From the NCBI GenBank assembly GCA_002778195.1, contig PCDI01000003.1, forward strand, positions 2,997,913 through 3,061,912: 64,000 nt of DNA, in the 5' to 3' direction. Position 1 is the first letter of the stretch, and each line of letters opens with the position of its first letter. A program made the position numbers and the translations under genes. Under the pieces are notes generated by a model. The model was given only the letters and a program-made list of their open reading frames with translations, ran no database searches and was not told where the DNA came from. This DNA is from Raffaelea ambrosiae. Lineage: Eukaryota; Ascomycota; Sordariomycetes; Ophiostomatales; Ophiostomataceae. This document shows positions 32,685-43,767 of this stretch, in pieces.

Positions 32685-34258
32685 CTACAGATGATACTTG
32701 TAATCCAGTGCCCTGTCGCCCGTCTTGAGTTTTCTCGTGTCTTCAATCTCCCCGGAAGCAATCTTCTCCTTCTGTTGGTTGAGATGACGAATGTACAGCC
32801 ATTTGACCAGAACCAGGATCTGGGCCACGCAAAGAGCGCCGACCGAGAAGGCGTTGCCAAGCAGATAGGGCTTGGTGCGGTAGATCTGGCCAGACACGAT
32901 GCCCGCCGTGTTGCCGATCGACTGCTGCAGGCCAATGGCGGCAGCACGGCGGTAGTGAGGGGCGATATTGACATTGAGCCAGCACATATTGATGCCCGGC
33001 CCGTTGTAGACGGCAATGGCGCACAAAAAGGTGCCGAAATACTTGACGCCGTTGGATGTCGGGCACATGATGAGAATGTAGCCGACGATGCCAAAAATAT
33101 TGGCAAACGCAATAAACGGCCCGCGGATGCATAGACGGTCGGAGATGTAAGCGGAGCACAGGAAGTAGAGACCGCCGAGAACGTAGACAGGGATCGTGAG
33201 GTATTGTGCTTGAAGGCCGGTGTAGTTCATGCTCGTGATAATCGAAGGCAGGAAAGTGCTGAACCCGTAAAGAAGAATGTCCTGGCAAAACTGAATGGCA
33301 GCACTGTGGTCTGGTCAGTTTCACGCCGTTCCTGCTTGCGTTCCTGCTTGCTCTAACACCTTCACGAATTGCCTGCGAAGACTCACCTCAGGTACATCTT
33401 GGGGTCTTTGATCTCGGTCTTGAGATCGTCCCAGTGAAAGTCCTCTGCACCCATGTACTGTGCTCTCTGAGCGGCCCGGATGCGCATCATGTGCTTTTCG
33501 TCCTCGCTGAGGAAGTAGGCATTGCTGGGGTCATTCGGCAGGGCGAACCAGATGACGAGGCCAACCACAATGCTACAAATGCCCTCGATAATGTAAACCC
33601 ATTTCCAGCCCGGATACCCAGCGACGCCGTCCATTTTGAGGATCAGGTAGGCCAGCAGGCCACCAAATGCACCGGACAGCGCCGTGCAGACGAACAGATA
33701 GGACACCCGCTTGGCTTGCTCTTCGCGCTTGTACACCATGGTCAGGTACAGGTTGAGGCCTGGGAACAATCCGCCTTCACAGCCGCCCAGGATCAGCCGA
33801 GCCGCATACAGTCCGCCCACATTCGTGATGAAGCCCGAGAAGATGGTCGTGAGGGACCAGATCACGCAGAGGGATGTCAGAAGAATGCGGGGTGTGAACT
33901 TCTTGAGGCAAATGGCCCATGGGGTCTCGAGGGCAACATAGGTGGCGTAGAAGATGCTCACGGCCGTCGAGAACTGGGCAGCCGATGCGCCGATGTCTTC
34001 GGGCATGCCGGCAACTTTGACATTGCCGATGTTGGATCGGTCCAGGAAGCACGTCAGATACGTGGCCATGATGATGGGGACAAACACCGCATCGAGCTTC
34101 AGGAGAAGCTTTCGCTCTTTGACGGGATCGAGAATTTGCGTCGACGCTTCCGCCTGCGCTTCGGCCTCGGAGCCGGAGAGAGCGACCAAGCCCTTCTCCG
34201 AAATTTCCGGGACGGCGGCATCGACGGACGGCGTCTGGTGAGGAGATGAGGAGGCCAT
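32685..34258 (-). CDS. MFS permease, anion:cation symporter (allantoate/Dal5-type) family
   Basis: 496 residues in two exons: 34,258-33,387 and 33,303-32,685. The 83-bp intron starts GTGAGT and ends CACAG with CTGAC upstream, and phases match. The product has a hydrophilic N-terminus and about 12 membrane helices. Family marks include TYLTCFLDRSNIGNVKVAG in helix 1, the loop FLSEDEKHMMRIRAAQ, DFHWDDLKTEIKDPKMYL before helix 7 and YGFSTFLPSII. Members import small organic anions, amides or vitamins across the plasma membrane; the substrate is unknown here. ATG 34,258 is preferred; 34,336 would add 26 residues. It is related to the permease at 36,243 and shares its FHW.D motif, but intron positions differ. 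Confidence 0.88.
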
Positions 34259-36242
34259 GTTGGAAAGAATGAAGAAGGGAAGTTGTTGCGGAAAACAAAC
34301 ATCGTGGCGGTATCCATCGTGGCGATCGATGTACATTTATCCGCGTGGTTTCGTGGCCCATGGACCTTGGTGGTCCCATGAAATGAGATAAGCCTGCAGA
34401 CACACTTGTACAGCTGGGCAGCCAATAGAAACGATCGGTGATCCTGCCCGATCGCATCAGATTGTAACCCCAGGCTGCCTACCCTAACCCATAGAAAGGG
34501 ATAACTGTACCAAGGGAGAATACAGCCCACCCCCTCATCAGTAGGATCGGCCAGAGTTAGCGATAAAAAACGCCGCAGCCTGCAGAGCTGTCCAGTCCTT
34601 TGGGAATCCCACCGGAAAGATCGGAAGCCCTGGCCACTCATGGGATCACAGCCATACACGGGCAGGGCCACCGAAAGAAGCAATCATTGATTCGTTGGTC
34701 GTCCAAAGTTGGAACTTGGGCCTAGTCAGCCAGCCTTCCGTCGCACCAGTTGCTTTCCCCACAGTTCGAGATAACGGTGGTCTCCACTTCGTGTGGTTAT
34801 TATTATTTATGTCATTATTTATATTTATTCGTCCTCGGCATTTCCACTGCTGGCCCCTGGGTGTGCCCGTTGTTGTTTATCGACCCTTTGCCGGATGGGG
34901 CGCGTTTGCCATTTGTTTTAGCGAGGTCACATTTTGCTGTCTGTTGCTGTGTCTGCATCTAAATGCGGAAGACTTGGCATTCGGCCCGGATCCCAGGGCG
35001 GGCTCGATCGAAAAAAACAGCCATCCTACTAGTCTGGAGCGCGAAAACCAATGAAGGGTGCGCACCGCATTTGCTAGCAAAGCACATAGCAGAGCACCGA
35101 GCATTACGAATGAGGAGACACGCGTGCACGGTGCAAGGCCACGTGGTCCCTAAAGATCTCACAAAGCATCACTACCGTGCCAAAAAATTGCTTTTCTACA
35201 CTACTGAAAAAATAAAAAACTGCTCATGTTGATGCCATACTGCCAAAGCTACATAGGCCTTCTATTTTGTCAATTTCCATTAACGGTAACTGCTCACGTG
35301 TGTTTCCTTTTTCGATGCTTTGGCACACCCTTCATTGTTTTCTGGGGCTTTGCACTGCATTTGGGGGGGTTTTGCTCGGCTCAGTCGTCGCCGTCTCGTG
35401 CGCACATACAACTTCGTATCGATCCTGTTCACGTGATCGTTCAAACATCAATGCGTTAACAACAATGCACCGTCTGGCACGTAGCATTTTACGGCCTCAT
35501 AACAATGACCTCCCCTCCAAAAACAACCAGCGCGTGGCCAGTCCACCCCCACCCTTGGCAACGGTGCTTGATGTCGCCCTGGGCTAGGGGCCTATCGTTG
35601 CCCTGGACTGGCTTGTTTGCTATCGGGCGTTCGTGATGGGTGCCAAGGCTGCGGTATCTATCGCAAGCCATGCTGTGCCCCACCCACACCAGCCACTGCA
35701 GTAGCTCAGGGCCATCCCAGCCACAGTTATGCCAGCGCTCTGCCACTAATGTGTGGAAATGTGTGGCTAACACCGTGCACTTGCCTCATTTCCGAGGCAG
35801 CGAAAAGTGGCCCCATTTTCTCTACTCACAAGACGTAGTATGAAGGAAATTTCAGGTGGACATGGACGAAAAGCCTCAAAACAGCTTCAGCTTGAGCGTT
35901 TCGCAGCCTTGCAGCCTCGTCCAGAGACTCGTATTCCCCACTCTTGGCCCGAGGTCGCCCAGTGGCAGCACCTCGCAGACCCCACCCCCGTGAGGGCAAG
36001 ATAAGTTATCATACAAAACAGGCGATTCAGTCCTGCCAAGCAGTTGCTATTTGCCATGCCAAGACGCTCTTGGGCAGTTGGCGTCGAAAAGAGCAAATAA
36101 AAAAAAACAGTATGTATATAATGCGAGAAACGGAGCCGTGCTTTTGGGTCGCTTTTTTGCTCTTCCTCCTTTTTCGTCTTCTTCTAAGCCTTGGTCCATC
36201 TGTCGCCGACATTGACTTTGTACAACCAAAAATAGAGGCAAA
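34259..36242. other. Divergent intergenic region between the two permeases
   Basis: About 2 kb with no motif-bearing frame on either strand. It must hold both promoters, since the two permease genes are transcribed away from each other. GC-rich half-palindromes occur, but I cannot assign binding sites. Confidence 0.5.
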
Positions 36243-37983
36243 ATGACCAACTCCTTGGACATGGAAAAATCTGCTCCGGACCCGGCCGGGTCCAGCGCCT
36301 CGCATGATGGGGACGTAGTCCCCCCTGTGTCGGCGGAGCGAAAGAAGATTCTCACGCGCAAGCTGGACATCTACATGACTCCCACGATCATGCTCATGTA
36401 CCTGCTCAGTTTTCTGGACCGAGGTATGCATGAGTTCCCCCTCAAAAGTAGACCAGCGCATGACTGACCAATCCAAAAATAAACAAAGTCAACATTGGCA
36501 ACGCCCGGCTGTACGGCATGGAAGAGGACTTGGGCTTGACGGGCAACCAGTACCAAGTCTGTGTCTCGATTCTGTTTGTGACATACTGTGTAAGTGATCC
36601 TTCTTTATCTTATCAATCGCCCGCACCTTCGACTGACTCCTCGCCCAACCACGACAGCTCTGCGAGGTGCCCTCCAACCTCCTCATCAAGCGCATGCGGC
36701 CCGATCGCTACCTTGCCGGTCTTTGTCTCACCTGGGGCCTAGTTGCGACTCTGACCGGCATTGTCCAGAACTACGGCGGTCTCATTGCAGTCCGTCTTGT
36801 TATGGGCGTGCTCGAGGCCGGTCTTTTTCCCGGTCTTGTCATATACCTGACCCTGTTCTACACCCGTAACCAGCTGGCGCTGCGCATCGGCTACCTTTTC
36901 ATTGCCTCGGCGATTGCTGGCGCTGTGGGTGGCATGATTGCTTATGGCATCGGCCACATGGACGGCACTGCGGGCATGCGGGCCTGGAGATGGCTCATGA
37001 TTCTCGAAGGTTGGCGGGTCCTTCTCCGTTTACATATTTGACCTGGCTTGCCATTCTGACTCTGACTCTTGCAGGCATTCCATCGTTTGTCCTGGGAATC
37101 ATTTCATACTTTGTTTTGCCCGGAGACATTTCTACGGCGTGGTTCTTGACGCCGGAGGAACGCAACGAACTCGTCCAGATCCGCCACGAAGAGGTTGGCC
37201 AGACCGTGGAGGCTGAAAAGTTCCACTGGAAGGACGTCAAAGATGGCGCGCTCGATTGGCAGATCTGGGTTATGAGTTTCTCCAGTTTCACAAACGACAT
37301 CATGTTTTACGGTATGTTGATCGTCACGCTTTGGGCTTTTGCACCTTTTGATGACAGGCTGACAAGTAACTACGGCAGGCTTCAGCACGTTCCTCCCCAC
37401 CATCATCTCTGCCCTGGGAACGTGGAACACCGTCGAGTCCCAGGCCCTCACTGTCCCCGTGTATGCAGCAGGCACTGGAGTGTATCTTGCTGTGGCCCGT
37501 TTCAGTGACAAGACGCAACACCGGGGCTTGTACGCCGCGGGCTTTGGTTTTATCAACATGGTTGGCTACATTATGCTCATCGTCAACCGTGGTCCCGCCG
37601 TCAGCTACACCGGAACATTTATTGTGGCCATGGGGCTCTACACGATGGTCGGCTTGCCTCTGGCTTGGCTTCCAGGCAACAAGCCCCGTTATGCGAAACG
37701 CACGTTTGCCACTGGTCTGCAGCTGATGTTTGGTAACATAGCTGGCATCGTCATGCCTTGGCTCTTCCAGAAGAAGGACGGCCCGGAATACTACCAGGGT
37801 TACGGGGTGTCGATTGCGGCTACCTTTGTGTCTATCTGCATCTTTCTGGGCATGTCATGGTACTACCGCATAGTGAATGAGAGGAGACGGAAAGGCCTGG
37901 AGGACTGGAAGCTGGAGGGCAAGACAGATGCCGAGATTGAGAATATGGGCGACGACTCTCCTCGTTACATTTACTCTACGTAG
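36243..37983 (+). CDS. MFS permease, anion:cation symporter (allantoate/Dal5-type) family
   Basis: 491 residues in five exons: 36,243-36,423, 36,489-36,589, 36,658-37,009, 37,075-37,311 and 37,379-37,983. All four introns (65, 68, 65, 67 bp) are GT-AG and keep phase. The joined product reads LLSFLDRVNIGNARLYG in helix 1, YLAGLCLTWGLVATLTGIV in helix 3 and FLTPEERNELVQIRHEE. It continues with KFHWKDVKDGALDWQIWVM before helix 7 and YGFSTFLPTIISALG after it. About 12 helices, plasma membrane. Length and motifs are typical of Dal5/Tna1/Liz1-type symporters for small acids, amides or vitamins; substrate not decidable. Divergent from its relative at 32,685. Confidence 0.9.
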
Positions 37984-38134
37984 AGGATAGTTGGAATTGC
38001 CGGAGATGAAGTATTCTCTCCCCTCAAATTTTTCATTCTCCCCCCTCACTGCTATTTTTTTGTGGATTTGTGCTCCCACCTCCCCCGAGACTGTCAGGGT
38101 GTTTTTCACCCTTCACCTAAACTGGTGCTTGGTA

Positions 38135-38221
38135 GCTAGCTCATAACCACATTAGGTATACTTTTCAAAAGTATACCTAATGTGGTTATGAGAAGTATAC
38201 CTAATGTGGTTATGAGCTAGC
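38135..38221. repeat. Perfect inverted repeat with duplicated arm
   Basis: The left arm 38,135-38,163 (29 bases, starting GCTAGCTCATAACC) is exactly complementary to 38,193-38,221. A second copy of the right arm lies between them at 38,167-38,192, so the transcript could fold with either. The arms begin and end with GCTAGC. It follows the permease 3' end by about 150 bases. It may be a foldback/MITE terminus or a recombination scar. Confidence 0.9.
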
Positions 38222-38479
38222 GGATTCAGAGGCCGCATCTGGCTATGCACCTCAGCGATTTGGTGCGTGCGGGGCTCTGCCTCGAGACCCTTATCTAGCC
38301 TCTGCGGACGCGCTAGCGCGCATGAGTGGTAGGGGCGAGAAGCACGACGGAGTCGAACGGAGGACTCGCAGGCCCACACGCGACGCCTATCCAGAAGGCA
38401 TCAGGTCTTGCCGGGACTAGCCTGCCGTTAAAAGCAGTTAGGCCTCAGCACGTCACATGCGCCCAGCTGCGCGATACAA

Positions 38480-38498
38480 GGCACCGCTTTGCGGTGCC
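38480..38498. repeat. Short GC-rich hairpin
   Basis: GGCACCGC, TTT loop, GCGGTGCC: an 8-bp perfect stem. It lies 260 bases beyond the larger inverted repeat within a GC-rich segment (38,222-38,500) that differs in composition from its surroundings. Both may belong to one small element. Confidence 0.6.
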
Positions 38499-38868
38499 AG
38501 TGCCGTTGAAATTCATTCGTTCATTTATATATATGAGTCATGTATCACTTTGTTTTATAAAAGCAGCCGTAGACAAGAACAAGCGAGTGCCACCGCCACC
38601 CTTTGGTTCTCGTATACCCTTCTCTTCAGGGATAATCGACAGCGGCAATGCGGCGAGGATTGTTCGGCAGGAGAACGGGAAGAGGATTGTTCCATCGTAG
38701 GAATTTTCGTCCTTCCCAAACATCTTCCACGGGCAGCATCTCAGATGACAGTCGCCGTGCTACCCTTTCGTTTTCGTGCCAAACTCTACGCCCATGTTAG
38801 CACGACTTTTCTTCCTTTGATTTCCGTTTTCTTTTTTTTTTTTCTTTTTTTCCAAGCCTTTCCCCTCT

Positions 38869-40143
38869 CTATCGGATGACTTGCCTCAGAATGTTCTCCC
38901 CGACAAGCTTGCGAACCTGCTCATCTGTCGCACCGCGCCTCATCACAGCTTCCAGCAGAAGCGGATAGTCTGCCACCGACCGGATGCCCTTGGCCAGGGT
39001 CAGCGTCCCGTCAAAGTCCCCGCCAATGCCGACGTGGTCCCAGCCGGCCAGCTCCACAATGTGCATAATGTGGTCCACGACGGTCTCGACGTCGGCAGCT
39101 TCGGGATGCGTCGCATTGAGAAAGCGCTGCACGAAAAACACCATGAGCACGCCGCCGTTGTCGGGCAGCCGCGCAATGACGTCGTCGGGCGCGTTGCGGT
39201 AGTTGGGCGCCAGGCCGTAGCAGGCACTGTGGCTGAACATGACGGGCGCTTGGGTGATGTCGAGGATCTGGCGCATGGCGCGGTGCGACGTGTGGGCGAG
39301 GTCGACCATCATGCCGAGGCGGTTCATCTCGCGGATGCCGGCGGCGCCAAACTCGGTTAAACCGGCATCGGCCTGCGCGCCGTGGGCCGTGACGGTCGAG
39401 GCGGCCGTGGCGTACGGGTTGTCGCAGTTGTGGGTGATGGTGATGTAGCGGACGCCGAGGTCGAACAGCTGGCGGATGACAGCAATCGAGGAGCCGGTCT
39501 GGTGCAGGCCCTCGGCGCCGAGCATGGACGCGACCTTGCCCGACCGGAAAGCCGGCAGGACGCAGGCCGCGTTCTCGCAGAGGGCAAACTCGTCATCCAT
39601 CTGGGACACAAACCGACGCGTCACATCCACCTGCTCGAGCGTGTCCCGGACGCTGTAGGCGGTATCGCCCAGACTGGGATCGGGACACTCCACAAAGACG
39701 GACCAGAACTGGCCACCCACCTTGCCTTGTTTCATGCGCTCCAGATCCGTGTGGCCGATGGTCCCTGTTTTGGTTTGTTTTTGATTCCGGCATCAGTGAG
39801 GTGTTTTCTGTCGCACTCTCTGGGAACCCTGTCCTATCCTACTGTTTGTCTGCTTACCTTGCCGAAACGTGAAACTTTCGTCATAGATCTGGTTTTGCAG
39901 CTCGATGCGCAACAGATAGGGCAAGTCATTGTGGCCGTCGATCAGAGGCGTCGTGCTGAGAATTCTCTGTGCCCGACGAGCATAGTCTGTCGGCGCAATG
40001 GTTTCCGTATCGATGAAGCTGCGATGGTAAAAATAGCCGGCCAAGCCCAGGACGATGCCGGCCAGGCCTACGACAACAGGAATCGTCCCGCCACCTCGCC
40101 GCCTGCTTGGGTTTCTTGCCGGGGTCGGTTCTGGTTGTGTCAT
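38869..40143 (-). CDS. Membrane-anchored dipeptidase, peptidase family M19
   Basis: 393 residues in two exons: 40,143-39,858 and 39,764-38,869. The 93-bp intron starts GTAAGC and ends AACAG; the joint gives QGTIGHTDLE. A basic N-terminus and one hydrophobic segment (about 20-39) make a signal anchor, placing the enzyme outside or in the secretory lumen. Zinc ligands of renal-dipeptidase-type enzymes are in place: His71 and Asp73 in DGHNDLP, Glu180 in MLGAEG, His253 in MVDLAHTSH and His274 in FSHSACYGL; IGGDFDG follows near the end. GGQFWSVFV is also typical. It should hydrolyse dipeptides, which fits the nearby permeases and the cyclase-family gene. Confidence 0.92.
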
Positions 40144-42459
40144 GGTTCTTCTTTCTCGCGAGAAAAAAATGAAAAGAAAAAGAAAAAACCTTCGATGCTT
40201 AGGAAGTGAGCCGATACCAAAGAAATAGAGAATCTTAATTGAACAATCGGTAAAAGATGCCGATCTACTCAGTGGGGTAATCGATTAAAGTCGTGAAGAT
40301 AGCGTGAGATGGTCCGACGGCTATCATGATATGTTGAAGTGCGCTGTCTTAACTCCGTAGTAACAGCGCCTAAGATTATTCAAAACCATTCTTATGTTTT
40401 CTGGCTATATAGGTCTATAGTAAGAGTATTCACCGCTGTCGTTCTCGCTTCGTGTTATAATCTAGTGAGTGTACGCACAAGTTGGCGTATCGGGGAAGTC
40501 CTTAACGCTGAGTGGTGACGATATCAGAAACACTGGCCGTGGCATTGGGTTGGCATTGGTGGAAGAGAAAAAGAAACTATGGCGAAACAAGGGGTATTAC
40601 CTGCTTGAGAATCAAGCGTGTATATAAGGCAAAGGCTCTGCCAGAAAGAAAAATGAGTTTTCTTGCGCGTCTTAGTGACTTTTCAATCTGCTTTTTCGAA
40701 TGCTGTTTTTCGATGTTTTCCGGTATCTTCTAAATAAAAAGGCCGCAGCCCGGCTCTCTTTCGCTACCCTACCGGATCAGCACCTACAGAAACCATGACT
40801 AACAAGCCCCCTCCCTCCTTTCGGCCAGTACACCCGTACTAAGAGGGAGGGGGACCAGCTTATCGCCCTATTATTAAAAGAGTCCCCGAGAGGCTCGCTG
40901 TGAGTAGGGGGGCGTTAGTTGGGTTGTTTGTTTGGTTGCTGTCCCCGTTCCGCTTTCTGCATGAAATGGCATACTGATTATTACGGGCACATCTTGCCGC
41001 CATATGAAGTTTCATTGTATTGCTTGTCTCAACCAACGTCGTACAGTTTTTGCGGGGCAGTCCTGATTTAAGGCTTGATCCGGGAACTGGGAAGGTGGTA
41101 GTTCCCCAAGATCGGTTCAGAGGTTCGGGAGCTTGTTCAAGTGTCGCCCCATGAACGCCCAGCTGATGGTCTCAAAATTGCCACAAGTCCTTCCAGTCTG
41201 AACTGCCGGAACCCAAATAGTGCACAGCATGGAATCCATTTCCATTCCTGGCCGAAAACAAGAGAAAAGTAAGGGGAATACAAAATGAAAAGACCCGAAG
41301 AACACACCTTTTTAGGGGGTGAGGGAAGGAAGCAAGTGGAGATGGCCACAGACTGCAGAAGGACACTTCGGGTACCATAACCCCCGCCTGTGACACTCAA
41401 GATTTCTCTGCTTTTTTTTGGTTGGGGCGCTGGGGTGTGTGCATATAAGTGTCGTACCCCCCTCCCTGGCAGCCCCAGTCCCGAGCTAAGAAAAGACGCC
41501 CTTCATAAGCAGCTCCGAAACGAGCAGGAAAGAAAATATATAAAAGAAAAGAAATATTGCCACAAAAGGCGTAGCATCCACCCAGAACACACCAACCGGA
41601 TACCATTCAGCATCATGCCGCGGTGCGTTCAGGGTTCAATGTGGTTAGGCTCAGGTGACGGTCTATCTATTACTCCAGCAGAGGTCTGCTTATTTTAAAT
41701 TTCTATCTTATTCTATGTATTTGTTTCTGTTGGATTTCTTTCAGTTCAATTCTTTTTAATTCTTTTTTTAATAGCACTAGCGTTTTTTGTATTGCAGACT
41801 GCTGTGCTGGAATCTCATACGTCTAATGGGAAGTAATATTCATACAAACGAGGTACAAGGCCTTTCCTCATATTTTCACTCGAGGTTTCTAGGAAAGAAG
41901 AGTGTGGACCAAACCCAAACGCCACCCAGTAAAGGTGCTTCTAAAGTCACAAACTGGGCATATCGCTGTCTAAACTTGACTCGATCGTGGCACACAGAAG
42001 GCTCGTAACAACAACACCTTTGGCCCGTGTTCAACAAAACACAATCTGGGCGTCAAACACCTCTTCCTGAAACAATTGTGTTTGTTCTCACACACTAGCT
42101 GAATTGGCTACCATGTCTAGGCATTCTTGTTGGTTGTGTGATTCTCCGAACTCGTGCATTTTCCAGGCGTCTTAACCAACTAGAACGCGTAGCCCTTTGA
42201 GCCCGGAGTCAGAGTGGAACACTAAAGCAACTAGTTGTTGGGATTCAGTGCTCCTGATATTGCTCGCTCGCACTTGCGTCGGATGTGCCATTGCTCTCGC
42301 CTGGAATTCCAGATCTTTCAGTTTATTTATTTGACGACCCCCCCCTCCCCCGTCTTGTCTGTGGCCTTTAGACTGGACTATCGCTACAAGCACCGTATTC
42401 TTCCTCTTCCTTCCACACCCCACGCAATCTGACACAACACCTTTTTACATCAGAACACA
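40144..42459. other. Long intergenic region, no gene seen
   Basis: Frames at 40.5-40.7, 41.1-41.4 and 41.8-42.0 kb are short and motif-free. Part is AT-richer (40.2-40.7 kb). Promoters for the dipeptidase (left end) and kinase (right end) must lie here. No tRNA found. Confidence 0.5.
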
Positions 42460-43485
42460 ATGGTCTCACAAGATACTTCATCACTCGACGTCCGCGTCAA
42501 GGAGCTAGGATCGGGCGCCTATGGAAGTGTATGGTTGATGAGAGACCACGAAACTGGGACTCTGTATGCCCGCAAGGAAGTTTTGCCTAGCCAGGCCTCA
42601 AACCAAGCACACCTATTCTTGCTCCAGAAGGAGGCGAATGTGTTGAAAAAAGTCACAGAATTAGATCCTGTAAGATATCCATTTCTTGCTTCCCAGCCCT
42701 GATCATTGTTCTTCGTATTTCTGTTCCTCCGACCCTACCTCCACCAAAATAATCAAAAAACAAAATGTAAACAAAAGAAGCGAGATTCTCTAACACCAAA
42801 ATCAAAGAAACTTCGGTCCCATATCATAGAGTTTATCTCGTGGCAACCGTACCCCAAATCACAGTTGCACCTTGAATATTGCCCTGGGGGGGCACTTTTC
42901 TACCATCGGAGCCAAATCAACCCCTGTCAATCTCTGTCAATTCTACGCGGAACACTTGAAGCTCTGCTTACACTGCAAAACCTGGGCTTTGCTCATGGCG
43001 ATATTTCCTCTGGAAACATATTCATCATGGAAATGAGCGAGGACGAATGTTCTTTCAAACTAGGCGACTTTGGTATGTGTCAAGAAGGCACCAGGGGCAC
43101 AGTTTTCAGAACGAAACCTCCTGGAACACCCGAGTACATGGCACCCGAGCTGTACTGTTTGAATGGAGACGGAGATGCCACATATACCGCCTCAATTGAC
43201 CTATGGTCGCTGGGAGTGCTGGTGTTTGAGTGTCTGTGTGGATTACCAAAACGCCTGGAGGGAGAAAGAGGGGGGATTCAATGGTGTCGAACCGTGATCG
43301 AAAAACTACGGAATGAACAGAAACGGCGGGGTAGCACGATCCTAAGGCTCCTGATGTCCATGGCAAATATGGAACCAGGAGTGCGTATGGAGTTGGAGGA
43401 CTGTCTCGATGTGATGAACGGTTGGCTTGACGAGTCGAATTCTGATCAGATGGAGAGGGACAAGATGTCATTTAGAAAAGGGTAG
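42460..43485 (+). CDS. Small protein kinase
   Basis: 295 residues in two exons, 42,460-42,669 and 42,808-43,485, around a 138-bp intron. The donor is GTAAGA and the acceptor ATCAAAG; an earlier in-frame acceptor would add residues, so the 3' site is the less certain. Kinase landmarks: Gly loop LGSGAYGSV (16-24), Lys39 in YARKE, catalytic HGD 133-135 with Asn140, DFG 157-159, MAPE 181-184 and DLWSLGVLVFECL. The catalytic loop reads HGDISSGN instead of HRDxKxxN, so Arg and the usual Lys are replaced; activity is plausible but not certain. There is no regulatory domain, and the C-lobe is short. It is convergent with the C2H2/Ulp1-like gene 280 bases away. Confidence 0.85.
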
Positions 43486-43767
43486 AGAAGTAGCCGGAGT
43501 GGAAGATTGAATTCGATAAAAGTGCTAGATTGCGAGCGAATATTTGGAGAAGTGACAGAGTGTGGAGATCAAGAAAGAACAAAAGCAAATGGAACGAGAG
43601 AAGGCTCCCTGGAACCAATATTTCACATGCATGATTGTACAGGAATTCTTGCCTGTCTACTTATCCTATGGGCGGTGCTCCTTGACCATGGCGAAGTGCA
43701 GCTGACATGAGCGATGGCGCGTTGGATGGGGTCTAGGGACGAATTGAGGGCTCAGCGTCTGGCAGCA

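Noticed and set aside
35489..35773. Tryptophan-rich 94-codon minus-strand frame
   Set aside because: No motif, no neighbours in frame, conflicting frames opposite.
41117..41400. Hydrophobic minus-strand frames near 41.2 kb
   Set aside because: Three overlapping frames of equal quality; no start context or family signal.
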